Of a DNA stretch of 64,000 nucleotides, positions 57,601 to 64,000 are shown one piece after another (position 1 is the first letter of the stretch; each line of letters starts with the position of its first letter). The notes beneath the pieces were generated by a model. The model saw nothing but the letters and a program-made list of their open reading frames with translations, searched no databases and was not told the DNA's origin. This DNA is from Chryseobacterium piperi (GTDB lineage: Bacteria; Bacteroidota; Bacteroidia; Flavobacteriales; Weeksellaceae), in the NCBI RefSeq assembly GCF_002285635.2, contig NZ_CP023049.2:1364001-1428000 (forward strand). Direction: 5' to 3'. The position numbers were made by a program, and so were the translations under genes.

Positions 57601-60600
57601 CTTCAGCAACAATCTTCCATCCTTTATCTTGAACAACCAATTTCCAGACAGTTTCATAATCTTTTTCTTTTACATTAGATGTCACTTGAATATAGGCAAA
57701 TCCATCATTTGACCGTGCAAGTTTTAATGATTGGTTCATAATATAAACTCCTTTACCTTCGTCTGCAGCAACGATCTGCCATTGCATCATTGAACTTTCA
57801 TCATTGATATCTTTTAATACTACTAAGTTACCATCACCATTGTGAGTAAGCCATTTTTCATTATCAAATGATATATAATAATATTTATCAATCATAGAAA
57901 AAGAAGTAAATTTCAGCCTATTCAAATAACTTCTTTCCTCCGCAGAAACAATAGGGAGAGCAGGGTGTGAGTCAGGGGTTACCCGGAGGGTACCATTATT
58001 AAATATATTCCACCCCTGACTATAATAAAAATTAAATTGTCCATAAAACTGACTTGGATTATTGACCAGTTCACAATAGTGCCGATCTTCTTCGGATGAA
58101 GAACCGAACATTACGTTCTCTGAAATATATTGTCCGTTATCCATGTTCATAAGCTTGATATGTCCAGGCTTAAATTCCTCTACTTTCCAAAGTTGTGAAC
58201 TTATTCCATCAGCTTTGGGCCATTGCACCACCATCGCTCCATTTTCAACAGGTAGATCTTTATCCAGAAATAATCGATTAACATGAGAAGAAATTTTGTA
58301 TACCTCTCCTACTACAGGGATTTCTACACTCGCTTCCACAAAAAACCAATCGGAAAGAGGATTGTTCTTTTCAATAGGAACAATAGATAAATTTCCATGT
58401 TCTTTGTACGTATTAGGATCATCTTTCTTAAAGCCTATACCTGAAGATTTATCAATATCTTGTAAGTGAAAAGCTCCCCAATTTTGTATTACTGGTTTTA
58501 TGTAAGGATTTCCTGATTCTTCATCCGAGCAGAAAATAATCTTTTCACCATTCTTTAATGTATCTCGGTTTATAATCATGCCAGAAGCAAGGTTTTCAAA
58601 AATAAAGTAATCTTCATCAACAATTGTTACTGTACTATCAATTGTCTGATAGGATCTGCGTAACCTCCATAACTCATCTATACTAAGTCCCGGCAAGGAC
58701 TGCAAAAGTTCTGCATAGACTATTTCTTTTTGAATACTATCTGGTATATTTTCGAATTCATTGTACTTTTTCATCATTGCTGCCCCGGGCTTCAAAACCA
58801 TTTTACTCTCACTGGACATGATTCTGAAAATGCCTCCTACCCGAGGTCTAAAAATTGGAAGCTCTCCTTCTTTAATACGTTTAAAATCATATTGTAATTG
58901 TAAGTGATTATCCTCAAGCAAATATTTAATCTCTGTTTTTTCAGATATTTTCATACCCTGATTATTGATAAAATAAGATTTCCATACATAATGATCTTCG
59001 GCAAAAGGAAGCATTGGTAAGATTTCAATATGCTCATCCTGAACAGGAACAGATAGGGTTTGGATCACATTTCCCCAAGTATCATATTCTTCAAAAACTA
59101 TTTTTATCCCATTGGTAAGTGCATAAGGTATATTAAGGGGAATCATCCATTGTACTTTGAGCTCATCAATATCTACATGACTTCTTTCTCTTTTTTGGGC
59201 ATCAATATGGACAAAGAGAGGAGCTTCAATAGTAACAGGGATTAAGGTATTCGGCCATAACCGAACCATTTTATTCAATACCGCTGATACTATTTGTAGC
59301 CGGTCGCTATATTCCCATCCGTCTTCTTTCATCCGGGAGATATAATCATCGAAAAGTTTTGCTGCCTGTTCCGGTTCCTCATATTCCTCAAGAAAATTCG
59401 CTCTGCTTTTGTTCATAAATTGTTCTGTAAAGCCAGACCATTTCGAGTCATACACTTGCTGAAGCAACTCTAGTAGACTGTCATATAATACTTCCTTAAT
59501 ATTCACCGCCATTTTAATCAGTAGATCATCATGCAATCCCAAAAGGTCATCATACATTTTAGCTTGTATACTTCCCAATTTCTTCAGATCTTGTTTTGCT
59601 TCGGTTTCTATCAATATAGCTCTGTACTCTACCATCGCCAATATCTGTGCAAACGAAGCCTGAACAACCTGTTCCGCCCGAAGGTAGATTTCTTCCGCCA
59701 TAGGAATTAGATGTTTTTCCAATTGTTCCGAAAGAAATTGTCGCCAGTTGATGTTGCGACGTCTTCTATATTCCTCCAGATCAAAACTAGGTGCCGATGT
59801 ACCGCTTAAAAAAGAATTGACTTCAGCATCCACATAGATATGATTTAAAATCAGGCTTTCAAAATCATCTGGGTTTTTATGTGGAATTAAAAAAGCCAAC
59901 ACTGAAATCATAGTAGTTTCAGGGCTCTTAGATGTTACATTCTCATCAACAAGTCCGGGATGAATCCCTAATAAATCAGCTAGGGTTTTAGAAAGTCCGT
60001 TAAATTTACATACATTAGAAACCTTTAGACTATCTAGAGCAACATTTCGTGACAATTGAGCAATCCATTCCGAATGATTTGTCAATATTTCAGGGACATT
60101 TCCTATATGCTGGTTGAGAATCTGTACAACAGATGGAAAAACAGTATAGATTTCCCGCTCCTTATAGTACAAATCATTAAAGTCTCTAGTAAAATCTCCA
60201 TGATACAAATTAGGCTTTTTAAACTCTTGAATCAAATTATTAATTTTTAGCCTTGCTTCACTCAAAATATTTGACCAACTTTTCTTTGTAAACGTACTAG
60301 TAAAAGGGGTAATCTCGTTTACTTCAGCTGGAAGGTATTGGTTGTTTTGAAAATTAAAACGATATTCATCTACCTTCACCAAAAGCTGATCATATGATGG
60401 CATTTCAAGGTTTTTGGGTTTATTAGCAGGGACTTTAAAACTGACCCCAAGGTTTTGTTGATATACAGAATCATCATATTTCCATTTTTCAGGTACCTCT
60501 ACACTCGAATCTACTGATGCCATTTTACAATCCTGTACTATAAGCCCTAAAGATATTTCATTAAATTCCCAACCGATCCCGTTAAAAGCAGCTTCCGTTC

Positions 60601-62311
60601 GATTATTGATTAAAATATCACTCAGCATCAATCTATAGGAGCCATTGTATTTACGATCAATAGTAGCTGCAGTATCTGTATAGAAGCTTCCTTTTGCAAA
60701 AATATTCATCATATCATTGGTATAAGCCCCTTTAAGTGTTCTTAAACCATGGAGTAAGCTATGGATAAAATCTATAAGCCCTCCTTTTTCAACATAATTG
60801 GCATAAGAATAGGAGTTAACATGTGGATACATGGCCACCACCGAGCCAGTAGACCTTCCTGCTATCCCATCTTCCATGCTGTATGGTAATTCATAATGAA
60901 AAATTCCTTGATTTGTTTGATGATTAGAAGGCGCCATTATCAATACACCACCTACTTTAGAACCATCTTTAAGCTCTAGATGTTCTAAAGAATTATCACC
61001 AATATACTCTAGTAACTTCGCTCCACTATATCCGTCACTAATAAGCTTAACAAATACTTGAACTCCTTTTACAAAATCTTCTTTAGCTTGTTGTGTATCT
61101 ATTATATCTGATGAGGTCCCATCCTCATCCAGCCAGGGTAAATTTAGGGCTTCCGGCATTACATAGATCCCGGAGAATATTTTATAGGCATCAGCATAAG
61201 CAGCATCACCTTTCAGCTGGGTATAGGGGATCTTCATTTTTACCTTTGTAGAAAGAACATCATCAGCTCTTACCTTATAAATACCCTCAGTATTTTCCAT
61301 TAAGTCTTTTCCATTTCTATATCCTCGCCATTCTTTCAGAAAATCATCTTGATCAAAACGATTTGAATGAATCTTTAAAATCTTCCAGCTCCATACGTCA
61401 GTCCCATAAGCCCAAGCTGTCAATCTGAGTAGATAAACCCTCAGCTTCTCCTCACCATTTTCTTTAAAGTTTTTTTGTTGTTTTATAAAACCTTCTACAC
61501 TTTTAATAATTTCTTCTTTTCCCCTCATTTCACAATCTAACGGTCTAAGCTTTTCTTTCTCACGAAGCACCAACAAAAGCCGGTAATTGCTTTTATGATA
61601 CGAGTGGTAAGAAAGTCGATAATAGTCCCTACTCAAGATAAAAATTTCAGCTAAGGAAGTTCTGATTGCTTCTAATCCTTTTATTTCTTTTTGGGTAAGA
61701 GGTTCATCATAAAATTTTTCAATAAGGTTCATCCAAATTCTGGAGCCGGAAGTATCTAACCGCTGATTTTTGTAGGCATGTAGATCCGGATATACTCCAG
61801 TCTCATACAGACGCCTTTCTTCACTAAGGGCATTAAAATACGATTTGAAATCCTCTCTGAATCTTTTTATCCATTCTTCAGACATTTCTTTTTCTGACTC
61901 CCGTTGAAGTACTTTAAAACTTTTAGCCAACGGCTTATTTTTAAAATCTTCACTTACCCATAAATCATCAGCATAAGTCCGAAAAGGATCTATACTCGAT
62001 TCCAGACTTCCTTCCTGAGTATTCAGCCATTCTTTAAAAGTAACAAACCAGGCCGACCAACAAACCGCGATTGAGGCGTGTCCGAAATCAATCCCGGGAA
62101 ATGCATAACGAACATACCTTCCCAATTCCCATTCTTTTATATTTTCCCACGAATAATCCGTGGTTAGCTTCTCTCCTTTTACCCATTTTTCTAAGACTAC
62201 GTAAAGTTTTTGAGCAGAATACGTTGCATCTTGTCCTATCATCTGCATTTCCTTTTCTGAAGGTTGAAACCAATAGGGGTATATGCTATTTTTTGATTCA
62301 GAATTTTCCAT
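54692..62311 (-). CDS. giant BoNT/NTNH-like protein: terpene-synthase-like, inactive protease, helical, trefoil and five tandem lectin-like repeats
   Basis: A 2539-residue protein from ATG at 62311 (MENSESKNS); a TTG nine codons upstream is less likely. About 1-335 is terpene-synthase-like (SIAVCWSAWFVTF, AYKNQRLDTSG, LIEKFYDEPLT, SRDYYRLSYHS) with metal motifs lost. About 345-690 is light-chain-like with HSLLH (517-521) in place of HExxH. About 690-1170 is helical and continues into the LWPNTL beta domain. A trefoil region follows to about 1760, then five repeats of about 156 residues. It lies upstream of the complete toxin, as ntnh lies upstream of bont in clostridia. Confidence 0.78.
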   Translation of the reverse strand: MENSESKNSIYPYWFQPSEKEMQMIGQDATYSAQKLYVVLEKWVKGEKLTTDYSWENIKEWELGRYVRYAFPGIDFGHASIAVCWSAWFVTFKEWLNTQEGSLESSIDPFRTYADDLWVSEDFKNKPLAKSFKVLQRESEKEMSEEWIKRFREDFKSYFNALSEERRLYETGVYPDLHAYKNQRLDTSGSRIWMNLIEKFYDEPLTQKEIKGLEAIRTSLAEIFILSRDYYRLSYHSYHKSNYRLLLVLREKEKLRPLDCEMRGKEEIIKSVEGFIKQQKNFKENGEEKLRVYLLRLTAWAYGTDVWSWKILKIHSNRFDQDDFLKEWRGYRNGKDLMENTEGIYKVRADDVLSTKVKMKIPYTQLKGDAAYADAYKIFSGIYVMPEALNLPWLDEDGTSSDIIDTQQAKEDFVKGVQVFVKLISDGYSGAKLLEYIGDNSLEHLELKDGSKVGGVLIMAPSNHQTNQGIFHYELPYSMEDGIAGRSTGSVVAMYPHVNSYSYANYVEKGGLIDFIHSLLHGLRTLKGAYTNDMMNIFAKGSFYTDTAATIDRKYNGSYRLMLSDILINNRTEAAFNGIGWEFNEISLGLIVQDCKMASVDSSVEVPEKWKYDDSVYQQNLGVSFKVPANKPKNLEMPSYDQLLVKVDEYRFNFQNNQYLPAEVNEITPFTSTFTKKSWSNILSEARLKINNLIQEFKKPNLYHGDFTRDFNDLYYKEREIYTVFPSVVQILNQHIGNVPEILTNHSEWIAQLSRNVALDSLKVSNVCKFNGLSKTLADLLGIHPGLVDENVTSKSPETTMISVLAFLIPHKNPDDFESLILNHIYVDAEVNSFLSGTSAPSFDLEEYRRRRNINWRQFLSEQLEKHLIPMAEEIYLRAEQVVQASFAQILAMVEYRAILIETEAKQDLKKLGSIQAKMYDDLLGLHDDLLIKMAVNIKEVLYDSLLELLQQVYDSKWSGFTEQFMNKSRANFLEEYEEPEQAAKLFDDYISRMKEDGWEYSDRLQIVSAVLNKMVRLWPNTLIPVTIEAPLFVHIDAQKRERSHVDIDELKVQWMIPLNIPYALTNGIKIVFEEYDTWGNVIQTLSVPVQDEHIEILPMLPFAEDHYVWKSYFINNQGMKISEKTEIKYLLEDNHLQLQYDFKRIKEGELPIFRPRVGGIFRIMSSESKMVLKPGAAMMKKYNEFENIPDSIQKEIVYAELLQSLPGLSIDELWRLRRSYQTIDSTVTIVDEDYFIFENLASGMIINRDTLKNGEKIIFCSDEESGNPYIKPVIQNWGAFHLQDIDKSSGIGFKKDDPNTYKEHGNLSIVPIEKNNPLSDWFFVEASVEIPVVGEVYKISSHVNRLFLDKDLPVENGAMVVQWPKADGISSQLWKVEEFKPGHIKLMNMDNGQYISENVMFGSSSEEDRHYCELVNNPSQFYGQFNFYYSQGWNIFNNGTLRVTPDSHPALPIVSAEERSYLNRLKFTSFSMIDKYYYISFDNEKWLTHNGDGNLVVLKDINDESSMMQWQIVAADEGKGVYIMNQSLKLARSNDGFAYIQVTSNVKEKDYETVWKLVVQDKGWKIVAEDTGKALSIENNTLMIGENLGSTFTFKEIIHSKKIERVTKYYSIKPYKNTFTAIGVQNNIEWTSVVLMSYNKNDPKQQWIIEKKKNNVCTIKNVFSKKLIQIEGVFTGNGANAIQSKAIGGVHQEWDFIKEGEDKGVWKLQVQHSQKMLQSNGHNKALTQYEDTGDENQLWIIENILDDEIKISPKDLYLPRRNKEYLINFSASGLSIIYKWFNEPFGWPVRQAIYDGSSSFGWKFTPLGSNIYGIRIRHGLDEPLMALANNSSAHPVINNYKGNDAFKWKLEYLGNRKFGLVSVSAGDSDNRYIGIVKSEVSDIYTEREFNFQMVSKSDGNLYEWELIEPSEKYIYLPRRNKEYLINFSASGLPLIYKWFSGWPVRQAKYDGRVSSFGWKFTPLGSNIYRISIKDGQDQSIMALANNSSENHPIIKEYQDNDAFKWKLEYLGNRKFGLVSVSAGDSDNRYIGIVKSEVSDIYTEREFNFQMVSKSDGNLYEWELIEPSEKYIYLPKGNREYLINFNASGLPLIYKWFNEPFGWPVRQAGYDGSSSFRWKFTPIENGLYKIVITQDKEMHGIANWGEYPILSPYEDRDEFKWKLEYLGSGKFALVSVYEGGNGKQYLGIVKSEVEDIYAERTFDFQMVSKSDGNLYEWELIEPSEKYIYLPKGNREYLINFNASGLPLIYKWFNEPFGWPVRQAGYDGSSSFRWKFTLIENGLYKIVITQDKEMHGIANWGEYPILSPYEDRDEFKWKLEYLGSGKFALVSVYEGGNGKQYLGIVKSEVEDIYAEETFDFQMVSKSDGNLYEWELIEPHEKYIYLPKRNKSYIITFSASGLSIIYNLPGVGHLALIPVKYNGTPLFLWKFTPLENDLYNIVFKEYFGMEGAIAYWEKLPVIVSYENQDTFKWKLEYLGSGKFGIVSVSAGDDDNKYIGIVKSEVEDIYAERTFDFQMVSKSDENLYEWELVEPSDLPDDE
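54700..57045 (-). repeat. five tandem ~465-bp coding repeats (beta-trefoil-like units)
   Basis: Unit junctions read KYIYLP and lie near 55176, 55640, 56104, 56573 and 57045, giving periods of about 464-471 bp. Each unit has the order YLINFxASGLPLIYKWF, SSFxWKFTP, FKWKLEYLG, YIGIVKSEV, FNFQMVSKSDGNLYEWEL. Units 3 and 4 are almost the same, also at DNA level. A sixth, very similar unit lies in the separate heavy-chain gene (about 42515-42970), which points to recent duplication and gene conversion. Confidence 0.93.
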
Positions 62312-62378
62312 AATTTCAAAATTTAATTTGTTGATCAATAATTGTAATAAAAAGCTTTTATATATTCATAATTCTCCT

Positions 62379-64000
62379 CTATTTAAGGGGTATTCTTGTG
62401 ACATTCCACTTTTGTATATAGTCCAGATTATTTGGATCTATTTCTTCAAAACTCATTGTTTTAGAATCTTTTGAATACGTCAAAATACGATTACCAGATT
62501 CTTGTGAGTGAATAACAAATAGCCCCTTATTGGCCGTTTGAAAAATATAATCAGAGATGTTAAACTGATACGATTCATCAGGATATTGACTAAATTCTTC
62601 CCTATTTACAAGATCACTAACTAGCGTCGCTGTATATCCTTTTTCTTTAGTGTAACCAACAATTTTATCTTCATGAGTTACAATATAACGTGTATAATCC
62701 TCTTTCTCTATGCCATAGGCTTCGGGTTCCGCAATCATCCAGCTTTGCGACAAGAAATCAGAATCTGTACCTTTAAAATCAGCTTGTATTAAATTTGTAT
62801 TGACTCCCTCACTTGCTAAAGCCTGCACTGCTTTTCCAGAAATTTTATTAATTATATTCCAACCACCTCTTAATGTATCATAGCTCACTTCCCATAAAAA
62901 CTCTTCTCTTAGTTCATTATTGAGTATTTCAAAAATAACTTCCCTCTGAAGGTAAGGAGCCCTAAGAAGTTTATTCTCATTATCTAAAACATAATATAAC
63001 CCTTCCTCCTGTAGTTCAAAACGAAATAAACATTTTTCGTTTTTATAATAGTTAATTTCCGCTTTATTATCGCCTTGCTGAGCTTTTCCCTCCGTACTAT
63101 TTATTTTTCTCCAATTGGCCATATTGAGAATATTGTAAAATATTCCGACAGTAGGAAAGGGCTCAAATCTCCATTCCTGATTTTTCGTTTCTTTTTTTTG
63201 ATAACTAATCAATATTCTTCCTGGCTCTATTACATTTCCAGCAATATCAATAGCATAATTATTTTTTTTATTAGAAACAATCATAAAAACATTTCCCTTA
63301 ATCATATTCATGTCTAAATCCATATGATCATGATGTACATCATTTTGGTGAATTAACTTATCTCCGGGTTCAAAATCAATAAACTTTCCCGAATGAATAT
63401 TCCTAAGATACCATACCCCATTAGACCTTAGTTTTAAAATCCACAGTTCAGCATAATGATAATTACGCCAAATGCACAGAGCTTCATTTGTATATGATAT
63501 TCCAAAAGGTAATGAAAGAACATAATCTCCAGCTTCAGAAAATAATCTATATATCCCTCCATCTTTTAACACGACAGAATCTTCTTTGATAAAATTAAAA
63601 TAAGTGTTAGGATTTTCACTCTCTATCAAACCAAAAATTCCATCCAGCTTCATACTATCATTCATTCCGATAAAGCGATTATCGACTTCGTAATTTCTTA
63701 TTTGGTATCCTTGATCATCTATTTCTATATTCCACCTTTCTTCCGCAAACTCTTCTGATGATTTCACTACAAATTTCACTTCCGTCTGACCTCTAGCACT
63801 AAGAATACCAATATTAGAAGTATTCCGAATGAGATAAGTACCATCATTATGTTTCTTAAATTTCCATTTCTGGCTTTGTTTCAGGAAATAATTAGAGGAT
63901 ACAAGCTCATTGCCTATACTATCCAAAACAAATTTCGATGGATTATAAGAAAGAATATATTCATAGTAAGACTTAGGAAGCAAATGAGCATATTTAGAAT
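62379..64000 (-). CDS. BoNT-like toxin, C-terminal trefoil part (5' end outside window)
   Basis: The frame is open to the right edge (TTG at 63981-63983 is only an internal codon). The visible 540 residues match the C-terminal part of the complete toxin in order and spacing: LLPKSYYEYILSY, QKWKFKKHNDGTY, GGIYRLFSEAGDY, WRKINSTEGKAQQGDNKAEI, AEPEAYGIEKEDYTRY and an end in WNVTRIP. They consist of ricin-like trefoil repeats with QW/QxW-type motifs (QEWRFEPF, SQSWMIAEP). It is therefore probably a second holotoxin gene. It ends 67 bp before the giant NTNH-like gene. Confidence 0.8.
   Translation of the reverse strand, partial: SKYAHLLPKSYYEYILSYNPSKFVLDSIGNELVSSNYFLKQSQKWKFKKHNDGTYLIRNTSNIGILSARGQTEVKFVVKSSEEFAEERWNIEIDDQGYQIRNYEVDNRFIGMNDSMKLDGIFGLIESENPNTYFNFIKEDSVVLKDGGIYRLFSEAGDYVLSLPFGISYTNEALCIWRNYHYAELWILKLRSNGVWYLRNIHSGKFIDFEPGDKLIHQNDVHHDHMDLDMNMIKGNVFMIVSNKKNNYAIDIAGNVIEPGRILISYQKKETKNQEWRFEPFPTVGIFYNILNMANWRKINSTEGKAQQGDNKAEINYYKNEKCLFRFELQEEGLYYVLDNENKLLRAPYLQREVIFEILNNELREEFLWEVSYDTLRGGWNIINKISGKAVQALASEGVNTNLIQADFKGTDSDFLSQSWMIAEPEAYGIEKEDYTRYIVTHEDKIVGYTKEKGYTATLVSDLVNREEFSQYPDESYQFNISDYIFQTANKGLFVIHSQESGNRILTYSKDSKTMSFEEIDPNNLDYIQKWNVTRIPLK

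Noticed and set aside
46249..62311. Active terpene synthase activity in the toxin locus
   Set aside because: Both N-terminal domains lack the aspartate-rich metal motif, and the NSE-type motif is degenerate.
40635..64000. Recent direct transfer of clostridial bont genes
   Set aside because: Apart from short motifs the proteins differ greatly, trefoil and beta domains are different, and codon use looks like the neighbours'.

Overview
The window comes from a Bacteroidota genome, most likely a Chryseobacterium (Flavobacteriia). The base composition is AT-rich, Shine-Dalgarno signals are weak, and at least one promoter is of the TAnnTTTG type. AraC, HxlR and OYE genes typical of the group are present, and intergenic palindromes of the 'ccacgaatgcacgaat' kind occur. 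The large gene cluster at the right end resembles botulinum-neurotoxin-like (BoNT-like) proteins that, from memory, have been reported from Chryseobacterium piperi. The species is an inference and no search was run.

Left part (1-21.4 kb): small metabolic and regulatory genes (alpha/beta hydrolases, DJ-1 family, VOC, bestrophin, acyltransferase, KAS III-like, HxlR with an old yellow enzyme, RidA, Crp/Fnr, AraC). Mobile DNA is interleaved. There is an IS110 element with a structured 5' non-coding end, and the remnant of an integrative element beside tRNA-Ser. A tyrosine recombinase is preceded by a 224-bp segment bounded by perfect 17-bp inverted repeats that contains an outward-reading promoter, so it looks like an invertible switch. 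Two metabolic genes are broken: an SDR with lost active-site codons and a stop, and an NAD(P) oxidoreductase with an A8 frameshift.

Middle part (21.6-35.4 kb): a molybdenum-cofactor and formate-oxidoreductase island. moaA-moeA-(tandem repeats)-moaC-mobA-moeB read rightward. Reading leftward, from upstream to downstream, are a TauE/SafE exporter, moaD, moaE, fdhD, a small conserved gene, an FdhF/YdeP-type molybdo-oxidoreductase, a periplasmic molybdopterin-fold protein, an oxalate/formate-type MFS carrier, a bestrophin and a DUF488 gene. The Moco genes presumably serve the oxidoreductase.

Right part (37.6-64 kb): a BoNT-like toxin locus, all leftward. From upstream to downstream it holds the C-terminal half of a toxin cut by the window edge; a 2539-aa protein with an inactive protease-like domain; a 1467-aa complete BoNT-like toxin (zinc protease light chain, Cys/basic linker/Cys, translocation domain, beta domain, trefoils); an 1116-aa second inactive-protease protein; a 388-aa light chain alone; an 874-aa heavy chain without light chain; and an endolysin-like M15 peptidase. 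A light-chain gene and a second M15 gene follow, both cut by an IS21 element. The alternation of active toxins with inactive partners recalls the clostridial NTNH-BoNT pairing. Both inactive partners begin with about 325-335 residues that resemble a degenerate class I terpene synthase. This is the most notable system in the window.
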